Origin: Plantago ovata
Lineage: Eukaryota > Streptophyta > Magnoliopsida > Lamiales > Plantaginaceae
Direction: 5' to 3'
Length of the DNA: 64,000 bases
Assembly: GCA_028274465.1 (NCBI GenBank)
Contig: CM051455.1
Coordinates: 99,208,365 to 99,272,364, forward strand
Position numbers and translations under genes: made by a program. Under the pieces are notes generated by a model, which saw nothing but the letters and a program-made list of their open reading frames with translations, made no database searches and was not told where the DNA came from. This document shows, in pieces, positions 10,007-22,400 of this stretch (position 1 is the stretch's first letter; each line of letters starts with the position of its first letter).

Positions 10007-11582
10007 GAGGTTAATTGATTACGTATATACGTATATATATTGTATGATTTTGTAGATATGTGGATGCAATTGATTCTATGATTAATTCGATTTTCAAAAG
10101 TTTTGTTTTTATATAAATTTAGAATTTATATTTTTTCAAAAAAAAAAAAAAAATTAATTATATATATATTGACCGGGCCGCCTGCGTGACGCAGGCGGCA
10201 GGACGCCGGCGCCCGGCGCCTGTCGCCCCGGGTGCCTGCGGTCACCCGCGCGTGCAGCAGCAGGCGCACGGCGCCTGGGGCGCCCCGGGTGCCTACAGGC
10301 ACCCGCGCCTGCGGGCGCAGGCGCCTGTCGCCCGCGGCCGCAGGCACGGTAGGGGACGTGACTAGGTCCCGTCCAATATTTTAAAGTATATATATTTTTC
10401 GGGTTGGACCCAAAATCGAATTTTGAAAATTTTGAGGATTGAATTTTATATTTGGAATATAAATATGATTTAATTGTAATTGTTTTAAACTAGAGGGGTT
10501 AAATTTAATTAGTATAAAGTTAAAGGGCTTATTTGTAATTTATCAATTTATTGTTTATTGCAAATTAGTCCTTCTACTTTTGAATTTTAGATTTAACACC
10601 TCCAAGGTTTTTAAAATTCAGTCGTTCGGGTTTTCGAAAATTGCTACTTGGTCAATAGAATTTTCGATTTTTCAATCTAGTCCAAATTTTCAATTATTTC
10701 ATAGAGATTATAAGTATGGGATTATAATTTTCATAATGAAATTATGAAGTCATTTGTCATCCACATAGGCTACTACTTGTTTCATATGCTCGATATGCTA
10801 TTGTTTGACAATGCATGTTTAAATACCAAGTATTTTACTTTCCGTTCGACCGCTATGCATGCGAGGGTAGGCGGCGCCCTCTTATATGTCGGACCGCATA
10901 TTTTATGTATGGGTAGGCGGCACCCATTATGTGCTTGACCGCGTTTAGAACTAGAATGGATAGGCGACATCCATTACGTGTAGACCGCTCATGCATGATG
11001 GGTAGGCGGCGTCCTTATTTGTTTGTAGATGACTGATAACAACCCTCAAGCGACAAGCCCCAACCAATATAAGTACATAAATATATATATGTATGTATTT
11101 CTGAGATGCTTTCCATAGGATGCTTTAATTCTGAACTTTCATTGCGTTTTCTTGTATTGGCGACCTCGTCTTACCGACTCGCAGTAATCGTCAGATTAGA
11201 GTAAGCCTATGGTTATGACTTACTGCATATTGTATCTAGCGACCTCGATAGGTACAATATGTAGGGCATCGGGTTAAATTAGATTTAACAACCAAGAGTT
11301 GCGTGACGCAATTGGATAGTCTTACTAGTCCTACCGGTCATATTATGCTATACGACCAGCCCCCGTTGGAGTATAGCATAGTATGGATTTGGATCTTGGC
11401 CACTACGGTAACTTGTTGGACTTTACCCGTATGTTTGTTGTGGGGGCAAGCATATGTGAAAATAGTGGGAGCTAAACAGCTAAAGGACCTTGTTGTTTAG
11501 TTATGTTGACTGTGTATTTAGAAATAATATTTCAATAGTTGATTTATTATTTTCATTCTATATTATTTCTCCTGGAAACCGA
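10007..11582 (+). other. untranslated leader of copia A2
   Basis: It has the same plan as the A1 leader. A poly-A/AT stretch lies at 10135-10170. The GC-rich hairpin block at 10177-10370 has new arms: 10177-10186/10190-10199 (10 bp perfect, loop TGA), 10287-10294/10297-10304 (8 bp perfect, loop AC), 10305-10313/10316-10324 (9 bp perfect, loop GG). The four AGGCGGC-type units lie at about 10860-11020; the first has a restored arm pair (GAGGGT/GCCCTC, 10863-10868/10876-10881), and the third loop has one change (AGGCGAC). No gene is seen. Confidence 0.82.
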
Positions 11583-13638
11583 ATGGCGAGAATCTCGCTC
11601 CGTGCTGTCTTAGAGAAGCAAATTTTGACCGGACCAAACTTCCTAGATTGGATCAGGAATATATGTTTGGTGCTGAGGTATGAAAGGATTGAGTACGTCT
11701 TGGACGAGGCTAATCCCGTGTGTCCCGAGAATCAGAGTGCCGATCAAGTTGCTGATTTGGAATCAAGCCAACAAGGCAAGGTCTGATAAGCATCATGAGG
11801 ATGCTAGATCCGCGCAGTATATTATGTTGGCGGCAATGAGCAAAGAGCTGCAGAGGCAACATGAAAGCATGTTGCCGCATGAGATGCTGAAGCATCTTGA
11901 GTCGGTCTTTAAGACGACAACTAGAAGTGTTGAATTTGATTTGATCAAAGAGATACACAGATGCAAGCTCAATGAAGGAGGGAACATGTCTGAACATGTT
12001 CTCAGGATGAGAACAATATCATGGTGATCTTTGTCCTTCAATCATTGCCGAGTTCGTATTCGCAGTTCATCGTTAACCACCATGAATGCGAAGGACGTAA
12101 CACTGCCCGAACTCCATAATCTGCTGAAGACATATGATCAAACTCTTCCTAAGAAGGAAAAGTCGATCATGTTTGTTGGGCAACCGTCTAACCCAAACCC
12201 GAGAAACAAAGGTGCTAAGGGTAAGGGAAAGTCGGGAGCCAAGGCTAACACTTCGAGTGATAAGCCTAAGCGTCTGAACCAGAAAAGGAAGTTCAAGAGG
12301 AGCGGAACTGTACACACAGATGAATGTCTTTTCTGTAAGCAGAAAGAGCATTGGAAGAATGATTGTCCTAAACTAAAGGCAGATGAAGCTAAGAAGCAAT
12401 CGGCTTCTAGCTCAGGTATGTTTGTTATTAAAATGAACATGACTACTTTTGACTCCAATGGTTGGGTATTAGATACAGCTTGTGGCTCGCACATTTGTAA
12501 AAATGTGCAAGGGGCTAATTGAATACAAGCTAGTCAAGCAAGGTGAAATCGACTTGCATGTTGGGAACGACAATCAAGCTGAAGCCAAATGCGTTGGACG
12601 CTGCAAGATAGATTTACCTTCAGTACAATGTTTGGAACTTGATAACGTTTATTTTGTTCCATCCATTGTCAGAAATATTATTTCCATTCCATTGTTGGAC
12701 AATTTGGGTTTTTCCTAATACTTGTTATTTTTCATTAGATGACCAGTATTATGGAAAAGCTCACTTAGTGAATGGTTTATATATTTTGCAAAGTAGTCTA
12801 CCTTTATTTCAAATACATAACAAACAACCGTCTTCAAGTAGGAAGAATAATCCATCTTATCTATGGCATTGTCGGCTAGGCCATATCAATGAAACACGGA
12901 TTCAAAGACTAAGGAAGTTGGACTACTTAGAACCATTTGATTTTGAATCATATGGTACATGCGAATAATGTGTTAAGGGTAAGATGACGAACAAACCTTT
13001 TGTTGGACAAGGTGTTCGTGCCACTCGCTGCTTAGAGCTCATACATACCGATGTATGTGGACCTTTTTAAAGTCCATGCGTGTGGGGGTTATCCTTACTT
13101 CGTTACCTTTACTGACGATTTCTCAAGGTATGGATATATTTATCTTATGACGAATAAATCCGAGACCTTTGGGAAATTCAAGGAGTTTAGGAATGAGGTC
13201 GAGAATGAATTGAACCTAAGGATAGTCACTCTTCGATCAGATCGAGGAGGTGAATGCCTTAGTGAAGAATTTATCGACTACTTGAAGAAAAATGGAATTC
13301 AATCGCAATGGACTCTTCCTAGAACACCACAGTTAAATGGTGTGTCTGAGAGAAGGAATCGAACCCTGTTAGACATGGTGAGATCAATGATTGGATTCTC
13401 GACTCTTCCAAAACATCTATGGGGATATGCACTACAAACTGCAATCTACATTCTGAACCGTGTACCATCTAAATCAGTGGAGAAAACTCCTTATGAGTTA
13501 TGGAAAGGAAAGAAGCCCTCACTGGGCTATCTTAGACCTTGGGGCTGTCTTGCGATAGTCAACCTGATGCTCACTGATAAGTTAGATGCCAAGGGTGTCA
13601 AAGTATATTTCATAGGCTATCCTCGTTAGACGAGAGGC
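11583..13638 (+). pseudogene. gag-pol: copia A2 gag-pol, first part (gag to integrase), decayed and interrupted
   Basis: The ATG at 11583 opens a gag homologous to A1. Breaks, in order: an extra base near 11750; a deletion of about 50 bases near 12012; the CCHC knuckle (about 12328-12370), in which Gly is replaced by Glu but the metal ligands remain; a protease start with Trp-Val-Leu-Asp-Thr near 12462; a frame change near 12500; a short deletion near 12717; TAA at 12966-12968; an extra T near 13066 that shifts the integrase frame; and TAG at 13627-13629 where A1 has Gln. The integrase core is recognisable from 13051 to 13629, with Asp in Arg-Ser-Asp-Arg-Gly-Gly-Glu and Glu in Val-Ser-Glu-Arg. 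Element C interrupts the gene at 13638 and the gene resumes at 39820. Confidence 0.9.
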
Positions 13639-13990
13639 TGATGAATGTGTATTTTACACTTTCATTCGAGTCTTTTTCACCTATTTTAGCTATCCTCTAT
13701 GTTAATTTAGCTATATTTTAATGCATTTTATTAGAATAGTGTCACGTTTCCCTTTAGATTTTATTTTACAGGTTTTGGTTGAAATTCGAAGATTTCCGGG
13801 CAATTATATTGAAGTTGACAAGGAATTGGTGTTCCAGAAGCCTATTTGGAGTATCTGAAGGTTTCCGGATAGGATTTGTAGTCTAGGGGCCGAATTTGGA
13901 GGTTCGAAGGCTACTAGAAGTCAGAAACCGAGTCTGGAAAGGGGAAGAAATCCAAAAACGCGTCGAAAATGCAGAATTCCGGGAGAAATT

Positions 13991-14073
13991 CTCTGGGGCG
14001 AACCGCCCCAGAGGTGGGGCGAACCGCCCCACACCGGGCGAACCGCCCGGTGTGTGGGGCGAACCGCCCCACA
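13991..14073. repeat. four hairpins with constant AAC loop, 5' LTR of C
   Basis: The core GCG-AAC-CGC recurs four times. Perfect arms: 13991-14000/14004-14013 (10 bp), 14014-14021/14025-14032 (8 bp), 14030-14040/14044-14054 (11 bp), 14053-14061/14065-14073 (9 bp). Outer arm bases differ between copies but always match their partner; the third has C-G where the others have G-C at one position. The array ends 13 bases upstream of the TATA box. Confidence 0.92.
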
Positions 14074-14086
14074 ATATTTCGGGGCC

Positions 14087-14094
14087 TATATATA
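14087..14094 (+). promoter_or_regulatory. TATA box of the C 5' LTR
   Basis: TATATATA directly downstream of the hairpin array, in the same place in every LTR of this family (38950-38957, 42684-42691, 49694-49701, 60111-60118). Transcription would start about 30 bases further on, near the CT-rich stretch at 14110-14160. No start site can be proven from sequence. Confidence 0.7.
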
Positions 14095-14935
14095 GTTGCT
14101 CAGTTTTCTCCGAAAATCATATCTTTCCAGACCTACTTTCTCACCTCTCTCTATAGTTTTAGGTAGGAACTTCCCGGGGCCTGTCCTGGGAGTTCCGTAG
14201 CTTAGGGGACACTTTTTCATAGCGGATTGGAGCTCGTAGGATCGCAATTCTTCGGAGATTGACAACCTTCGGTAACTTGTATCTTACAGTTTAATCTACT
14301 TATTTTATATATCTTTCAATATGTTTTCTTCTATGATTTCTATTGATTGCATGCCTATTATGAGTAGCTAAACTTATCGTTGGTGGTAGTATGTGAATTC
14401 TTAGCGAAGGGAAGATAATCATGCTAATAGCTATATCGCGCATTATACTCCGTGTCATTGCTTTATACTCGTATGTTGTATTAATTATTATGCACAATTG
14501 GACACTTGTCGACCTGTATGTGATTTTATCTTCGTAGTGTTGAATAATTACGGAACACAATAGGACAACTGTGATTGACTTGTCAGACCAGTTATCTTCG
14601 TAGTGCTTAATATTTGCAACAGGACACTAGATTGATTCAAAGATCTCTATGCAAGACCGAGGAATTTATGCATGATTATCGACCCGTTATGTTAAGAAGA
14701 ATCATACTATTACCAATCTCCATTATCTGTTAGAAAAAACCCCTTGCTATCTGTCTGCTGTTTTTATATTCTAAATTAGATTTGATAAAGCTAGTTATAG
14801 TCCTGAGAGAACGACACTCGAGTCATTCTACTGCTACACTACGGTTTTCGTTGTAGTTGTGGATTGCCTTTGGCTAAATTACAAATTTATTTGATTCGTT
14901 CGCGTTGGAGCACGACATCCGCGCGTTCATCAAAT

Positions 14936-14953
14936 TGGCGCCGTTGCCGGGGA
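14936..14953 (+). other. primer binding site, Asp tRNA, element C
   Basis: Eighteen bases (TGGCGCCGTTGCCGGGGA) complementary to the 3' end of plant Asp-tRNA, the usual primer of Athila and many other gypsy elements. Confidence 0.9.
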
Positions 14954-15101
14954 CTATACTCCTTTTTTCTGTTTAATTTGTTTATATTTACAGCTTTAGA
15001 TTCCTAATTCTACTAGTTTTAGTTTTCCTTTTTAATCTCTCTCTGATACTGCTTTCCTAGTCTATTTCTAATCATCTTTCCTAGTCTGTTACAGATAGTG
15101 T

Positions 15102-17287
15102 ATGCCGCATACACGTTCTGCAGGAACACCGCTTGCTGATTCAATTGCTGAGATCGACAGAGTCTACCACCAAAGAAGGCGACTACTTGAAAGGCGCGCA
15201 CTAGAGGAAATAGAGGAAACCGATTTCTCTGAATCTCTACACATTCTTTTCAAGGAAATCGACGGAATGGCAGAAGCTAGACCACTGAAAGCATGGGTTC
15301 AACCCACCAAGGATCGTATGAGGGGACCGGCGATTGTTGTTTCGTCTGCAACCCGAGATCTGGAAATCAAGAACCACGCATTCCAACAACTTCCAAGGTT
15401 CTATGGCTTATCAAGGGAAGATGTGATGGGGTACTTGCACGATATCGACGATTTCGTCAACCAACTCCCACGACCCGGAGCTGACATAACAACGGACGAG
15501 TTGAGAATGAAGGTTTTTGCTATGGGACTTGGCGACAGAGCCAAGTCATGGTTAAGTTCTCTTCCAGCAGGCTCGCTGGACACTTGGGAAAAGGTTTTTT
15601 CAGCTTTCATGGAGAAATACTTCCCTCACACTTTGACTACCGCGCTAAAGGCGCAGATCACTGGATTCAAGCAGGACTATGATGAGACGGCCATCTACAC
15701 CGCGTTCGAGAGGTTCCAAGATCTCACGAACAAGTGCCCTCACCATGGTTTTGAACTTTCTGACCTAGTCCAACACTTCTACAATGGACTAACCTTCGAG
15801 AACCAACAAGTGGTGGATTTCCAATGCCGAGGTAATATTTGGGAGAAAACCGCAGAAGCCGTCTGGGCAGTTTTTAAAAGGCTTGCTAAGGGTTCGCAGT
15901 TCAAGGACCCAAGAGCAATGGTTAGGAGACGTGGACCTGAAGCTCCACCGACTCAAGAAGCCCCTATGTATCGGGGGAATGGGGATCAATTCGAGTGCTT
16001 TACCAACGAATTGAAGCAAGTCCTCAAGAGCGCCACCGGAACAACTGTTTCGAACGAAGTATGCCGAATATGCAAGAACTATGGGCATGGGGCTCATATG
16101 TGTAGATCGGAGTTGGCATACGACGATGGCAACTGGGCTCGAGGAGGCGAAGAAGAAGCCTTTGCTACGGAATTTGGTACTCAAGAAGTTAGCTACGGAT
16201 AAGACGGTAGGAACCCTCGAGGTGGTTTTTGGAGAAGGTGATTCCGAAACAACCAAGGATATGCACCGGCTAACCAAACTTATGGACCTAACCAAGACCG
16301 TAGTAGGCTGAACTATGGTAATGATCACTACGAAAACCCCGCTCCGAAAGAGCCACCGAAGTCGAAGTCGGCTCAACTGATGGAGAACTTGCAAAAGATG
16401 GTCGATCACACACAAAGTTTTCTCAAACGTTATGAAGAAGATTCCGAGAAGACTAGGGCAAGGCTTGATAGGTTGGAAGAGAGCACTAGACTTGCCCATC
16501 AAAAGATGCAAGAGTTGATCGACCGAGGAGCAAGTAGGGAACAAGGCAAACTGCCTAGCAGCACTGTGAAGTCGAATGCCATTACATTGGCTGGTGATGT
16601 ACCTGACGAAATCACCATCAGGAAGGTTGTTAGGTGCGAGTGTTGCATGAAGGAATAACTTCTACAGGCTGAGGAAGAAGAGAAGGACCTTGGTTCTGAC
16701 ACAAGTGATGAGGAGCCAGAGGATCCCGAACCACTCCCTAAAGTTTCGATGTTAAGGTAGGGATTGGTGAGCTTGAAGATGTCCATGCCACACTAGACAC
16801 GGGATCCTACTCGAACATAATTCCTTTGAATGTGTTTGAAAAGAGCAACCTTGGAAAACTATCTGAGCAAAGGGCTATTGTGCAACTGGCGGATGGATCC
16901 TTTATGAGACCCGAGGGCGTTGTGAAAAATGTGTTGGTCAAGATTGGTGAAGCATCTGTATACACCAATTTTGTAGTTATGCCGGCATCTGCACCTGGGA
17001 CGGGGGATGTCATACTCTTAGGGCAAACATTCTTGACTAAACTACGCTCCGTGATGGACATCTACCAAAGAACTTGCACCATCGAAGTGGATGGCAAGCA
17101 ACACGTGTTGCAAGCCATACCTGATCCACCTGAACCGCCTGATATTACTACTCACTACTGTTGTCTTGCAGCCTATATTCTTTCTTATTCACAGGTTCGT
17201 GGCATGGAAAGGAGATCAATGAAGGGAAGCCTAGTACCCGCAAAAAGAAGAGATAGGCGCAGACAGGAGTCGAGTCAAAGACTTTAA
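15102..17287 (+). pseudogene. gag-pro: gag-protease of Athila-like element C, first assembled copy
   Basis: The ATG at 15102 matches the starts in E (43702) and F (61119). The capsid domain (retrotransposon gag type, about residues 70-240) includes Leu-Pro-Arg-Phe-Tyr-Gly-Leu and Ala-Met-Gly-Leu-Gly-Asp-Arg-Ala-Lys-Ser-Trp. A CCHC knuckle follows at about 16060-16102, then a coiled-coil-like segment (about 16380-16540) and a retropepsin domain with Asp-Thr-Gly near 16797. Breaks: TAA at 16200-16202 (CAA in E and F), a TGA near 16240, another stop near 16657, and a lost A near 16743 that shifts the frame before the protease. One extra codon lies near 15690. No reverse transcriptase follows. 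B1 is inserted 246 bases after this frame ends. Confidence 0.9.
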
Positions 17288-17533
17288 ACAATGACGCTAT
17301 CCGGGAGGCAACCCGGAATTTTTATCGCTTTCTTTACTGCTTTTGTGCATGCATTCATTCTTGAACTATTTGCTTCTCATATGCGAATTTGTTCATGTCT
17401 GTGTCGTATGTGCTTATGTTTGAGTGAGATCTTTCGAGTGGTTTTTTGAAAAAAATTGGTTTCGAGGATTAAAACCGCATTTTCTGACATCGGGAACCGT
17501 CTCCCCGCATTGGGGAGCACGGGGCGAACCGCC
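17288..17533 (+). other. 3' noncoding sequence after gag-protease of C
   Basis: It contains three small inverted repeats: TCCGGG/CCCGGA (near 17309-17326), CTCCCC/GGGGAG (17501-17506/17512-17517), and the start of a GGGGCG-AAC-CGCC hairpin (17521-17533) cut by the B1 insertion inside its right arm. The same order is intact in E (46094-46149) and F (63532-63590). Confidence 0.8.
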
Positions 17534-19171
17534 TGTTGGTCCCTTTAAACAACAAGAAAAGACTAGAGGGGGGTGGGTGAATAGTTAGTCTTTTCAAACT
17601 TTCGTCGTTAAAAACTTTCTCAGCAAGTACTTATTACTTTTCAGTAATGAGTTCGCTGATACTTAATTTTCTCAGCAAGCGTAAGTTACTTTACAGTAGC
17701 TTGGTTTGCTGATACTTAAAATCAGAGAGCGGAAGTCTTTGAAACAATAAGTGCTTTTTCAGCAAGTAAAGAGTTTCAGCAAGTGAAGTGAGTGACTGTG
17801 TACAAACAGATATAATTTGCTGAAAGCTAAATGCAGTAAGTAAATCACACAAACGCTTTTATAGTGGTATCTGAGAGTGGCGTAATCTCTCAACTAATCC
17901 ACTTTGTCCTTTCTAGGACTGAATCCACTAAGATATGATTGAGGTTCCTTACAATCTCCTATCTAAAGCGATTCAACAGAAACCAAAGCACACTTGCTTT
18001 GTCTCCAACCTAAACTAGAGAACTCAACCTTGTTCTCCACCAAACTTGGTACTTTTAATCAGCAAAACTATGCTCGATTAAGTTCCCCCTGAATATCACG
18101 CCTGAAAGGGTGTATTTTAAGTTCGAGAGTTTTAGGGTGAGATGACTTAATTATAATTTATTCAGTTACAACAAGTAATCTAAGAAACACAACTTGGAAT
18201 ACTTTTGCAGTAAACAAGTTTGATTGTTTCTGGTGTCAAGACTTGTTCTTGTTCGAAAGAAAGAACACTAAACTAATTTCTTAGCCGAGTTTGTTCTACT
18301 TTTTCACAAGTAGCTTTTTTCAAGCTTTAAGTCTTGGAACGGATCAATGGCAGTAAGAGTGATTGAAGGTTTGTGAGTTTTTAAGCACAAGTGAGAGTTT
18401 GATCACGTTGTTGACACCCTTCAACTCTTTGCCGGATGACCTCTATTTATAATGCACATAAGGAGCCGTTTTATTTCAAATCCTAAGGCTTTTGTTCCTT
18501 AACATGTCACTATCTTGCTTTTGTACTTTCAGCAGCAACTTTGTTTGTCTTCTAGTCTTCATGTCCTTCGCGTGTAAGCTTTGCATTAAATGCACATTTG
18601 AATAGAATTCAAACAGTAACATTGGAGCGCAAATTCTCGTACATTCAGCAAAAGGTCACAAATGTTTATCAGCAAGTGTTCAGTCTCAGTTTCAGCAAGC
18701 ACAACCTACTCTGTCTTTCAGATTTTCACTTATGCCATGCTGTTGCTGAAAATTCCACTTTCTGAGCAACACGTGCCATACCAGTCTTCAGCAATCTTCA
18801 AGTCTTCAAGTCTTCAAGTCTTCAGATCTTCAAAAGTCTTCAAGATTCTGACTGGTTTCTTATTTGCTTCAATAATTTGTTTGTAATAAACAAAATATAT
18901 CTTCAGCAAATGCTTCAATAGGTTATTTTCTTTTCAGAAAATAAGATTCATTAAAGCTAAGCATCAATAAGATATTTTCTTTTCAGAAAATAAAATACAT
19001 CATACGCAAAAGAAATAATTTATCTAACACCTAACTAAGTCATCAGCAAACGTTCCTCTTTTACAATGTCCTTAAAATTCTAAATTCCTATGGACTTTAA
19101 GAGTACTAGTTACTCGACTGTTCTTAATTTAGCATGGTTAATTGCTCATCAAAATTACAAGTTTCCTAACA
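17534..19171 (-). mobile_element. 3' LTR of SIRE-like copia element B1, first assembled copy
   Basis: About 1.64 kb. In plus orientation it runs TGTTGGTCCC to TTCCTAACA, so on the coding (minus) strand it begins TGTTAGG and ends ACCAACA. A polypurine tract on the minus strand abuts it at 19174-19186. The heptamer TCAGCAA or TTGCTGA occurs 14 times by eye. It inserts into the right arm of a C hairpin. Confidence 0.9.
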
Positions 19172-19173
19172 AA

Positions 19174-19186
19174 TTTCCCCCTTTTT
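19174..19186 (-). other. polypurine tract of B1
   Basis: A minus-strand run of five A, five G and three A lies two bases from the LTR edge, as expected for plus-strand priming of a minus-orientation element. The remaining stretch to 19432 is 3' untranslated sequence with no feature I can name. Confidence 0.8.
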
Positions 19187-19432
19187 GATGTTAGCAATCC
19201 ATGGCTAAATTAATTGTTACCCTTTTAGAGGTTTCTGATGTTGAATAAATCAGATGATTAATGCAAGCATACTTGAATAAATAAACAGTAAGCATAAGTA
19301 AGTTGCATAATCAAAAACCAATAAGAGTAAAAAAGAATTCATTGCTGAAAGTTATCAATCAGAAGTTTACAAGAAAGCATAGATAACAAGGAATCAGCAA
19401 ACAAAAACTTTAACAAAAACTATTGCAGGGAC

Positions 19433-22400
19433 TTAAGCTCTTTCAGAGGATTTTCTCAAAATCTCTCTTACACTCTTCTCAGCAAGTGCAGTGAATTCAA
19501 CACAATCCTTCTCGTAGTTTTCCAGAAGCCTACGGATTTGTAGTTGAAGAATTCTTGCATTTTTGCAGCCAGTATGATGATGCTTTTCAGCGTTCATTTC
19601 CATGTAATTAGTTACCCACAAATGCATGCCCCAATTGCTGGCATGGAGAAGTTGTGTATCTGAAATGCTTCTCGGATGAATCTTTCTTAACCAGAGAAGA
19701 TCTTCTTCTTGATCCTTAGCAGTGAGATAGAAGTACTCATAAGGAATCAATCCAAGTTTCTTCTTAGGTTTCTTTGTTACCGGGTCAGCGTAGTAAGCAA
19801 TGCCAGGTGGTTTAATCAGATTTGGTTCTTGTTTGTAAGTCTTACCAATGGCGATTCTTCTTACTGAGACCTCAAGATTCAACCATCTCCCAGCAATATT
19901 TCTTGGGAGGGATTCTTCCCTTTGATTTCTTTGGACTTTGAGTTCAATCCATTTGAACATTTGATTCAAAATGGCTGTAGGAAAGAACTCATTTACCAGC
20001 AAGTCTTCCAGCTTTAAAATCCAGCAACCATGAATGTTTCTTATTACATTCTGAGTGGTTTCCTCATTGCTGGTCTTAGTATATTCAATGTCGGAGCCAA
20101 TAGCAATGCTGGCCAACCTTTTCTCTTCCTGTCTTTGCCTTCTTCTTCTTGATTTAGCATTGTCTTGATCTCTTGCTGAAGAGTCAAACGAGAAATGCCT
20201 TGAGTGGCCAGACGGAGTTATGGCTGTTAAGGGTCTAGCTCTTATGGCTTGAGCTATTGTTTGATTGTCATCATCTTCTTCATCATCTTCATTCAGATTG
20301 TGATGACTTTCAGTGTGACAGAAATCTTGAGTTTCAGCAGCGGTTTTTCTCTTTTTGGTACTTGCTGAATTTAACTTAGTTTCTGCTTGTCTTTTAGAAC
20401 TTTGCTCTCTTTCAGCAAGAGGTTCTAATGGAAGTGTCACATCAGCAGCAGGAGTAGGAGGGGTTTGATTTCTCTTTCTAGTGTTCTTCTTTTCCCCCTT
20501 AGACATGGATTGCAACATCGGAGTGATGTGCAGAGAATAAAACTCATTACAATTTTCAGCAAGAGTGTTGAGACTGTTATACTTCATGATGATTTCTTGT
20601 TGGTCAGAGTTCATTGTTGCTAACTCTTTTGAATATTCATCATGTTCTCTTCATGTCTTTTCTCTGTTGCGGCCTTCTCATCCATAATATTCTGAGCCTT
20701 GACAAGAGCAGTCTTTGCAAGCTTGAGCGCCTGACTTACATCTTCTTCATAGCTCTTGTGATAAAGACTTATGTCTCTCTGAGCTATTGTCAAAGTTGTA
20801 GTGCGTCTCAGCACTGTAGCCAGTATCTTTCCAATGTCAAGTGGGCTCTCAGCAAGCAATGCCTCATCTTCAGCTTTGCAGACATCATGGACTTGCTTTA
20901 GTGCTAGAATTCTGGGAGTAAACTCCTCAACTCTTGGGAACGGCACTAAATGAGGTGTTAAGGAATGAACCTTAATTTCAGAAGCAACTGATCATCACGC
21001 GTCAGCAATTCGGCTCTTAGACCATCGTCTAAATCATTGATGTAATCAGGAGGAGGAATCTGAACGACTTTTGGATCTCTCTTGGATTGTTCATCATCAT
21101 TTTCTGATAAGTCGTCATCATCCTCAGATTCATCAAGTTGAGCAACTTTTGAACCTTTATCAGTAGCTTCACTTCCTTTTTGTTGAGTGGTTGCTGATGG
21201 CAACGCGTCAGACTCAACAACTGGAGTTTCACCAGTAGATAGTTGTTTCAATTGAGTTTGGGGCTCAATTACTGGAGTTTCGCCAGTAGTTAGTTTTAAT
21301 TGAGTAGTTGCTGAAGGCAACGTTGAGACTCAATAACTGGAGTTTCGCCAGTAGTAAGTGGAAGGGATGGAACTTCCTTTGATTTTGGTCTTGAAGATTC
21401 ACCAATTTCCAGATCTGCGTATGCCTTGCATGGATCACGAGACTGTTTTGTAGAGCTCGTTGGTAATCTTCATCTTCTTCATCCTCATCTTCAAGGTTTT
21501 CTTCAGTAACCTTGGCATCAGAAACTGGACTCTTGCCATTTTTCAAGGCAGCCCTTTTTCTGGCGTATTCTTCTTCAGTATCAGCACCTTGTACAGGTGC
21601 TTGATTTTCAACATCAGCAGGAGGAGGTGAGATTCTTGCTGAGATTGTTGTTGTTCAGCTTGCTGATTGTCAGATTGAGTATTTTCAGCAACTGTTAACT
21701 TCAATCCACCAGCACCAGGACTTGGACCTTGATTGTCATCATCGTCATCTTTCTTGTCCTTAGAATCTTTCCCTTCATCATCACTAGGATCAGTGGGAAT
21801 GTTCTCATCTTCTTCTTCTTCTTCTTCATCATCTGTTAGAATGACTAGCTCAACATGCTTGTACAAAGCAACACTTGTCACTTCCTCTTCCTCAGTTAAT
21901 TTGTGGGGATCAGCCACCACAGGAACAAAAGACCTTTGAGCATCACAGCTTGTTCAGCTGGAGAGGCACTCTTAAATTTGGCCTTCATATTCTCTCTGAT
22001 TTGAGCAATCAGATTTGAGCTCATTAGCTGAGAATATGTCATTTCTTCACGAAGGATGGAGTGGACAAATGTTTCGAGCTTTAACAGTGAAGTTCTCTTT
22101 TTCTCATTTGAGATATGAAGGTGAAGATCTGAGAAGTCCATTCTCCTGTATCTTTGCCAGTTGCTGACAAATTTGGCAACTCTTGACAAAGTTGTCCTCT
22201 TGAAGTTCAAGTAAAGTTCTTCAGAACTTACTTGCTGATCTTCAGTGATGAGTACCACTTCAGTGGTCTCCTTTTGAGCCTGAAAAAGAATTTTATTTAG
22301 ATCAGGATTGGTTTGGAGAATTGTTTTAGAGTTTAAATCTGAAACATGATTTACCTGCTGAGAGTCAGCAAGCTCATGTAGTACAATTTCCATTCCATGA

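Larger units (their letters stand above)
13639..14932 (+). mobile_element. 5' LTR of Athila-like element C
   Basis: About 1.29 kb, TGATGAATGTG to GTTCATCA, flanked by GAGGC at 13634-13638 and again at 39820-39824. It ends three bases before an Asp-tRNA primer site. It lacks a segment of about 25 bases present in the 3' LTR near 39330-39355. It contains the hairpin array and TATA box listed separately. The short frames readable on both strands at 13883-14166 follow the hairpin repeats and are not genes. Confidence 0.93.

Noticed and set aside
13883..14166. Short ORFs across the C LTR hairpin array
   Set aside because: Their repeated Gly/Arg/Pro content mirrors the hairpin units, and unit number differs between the two LTRs.
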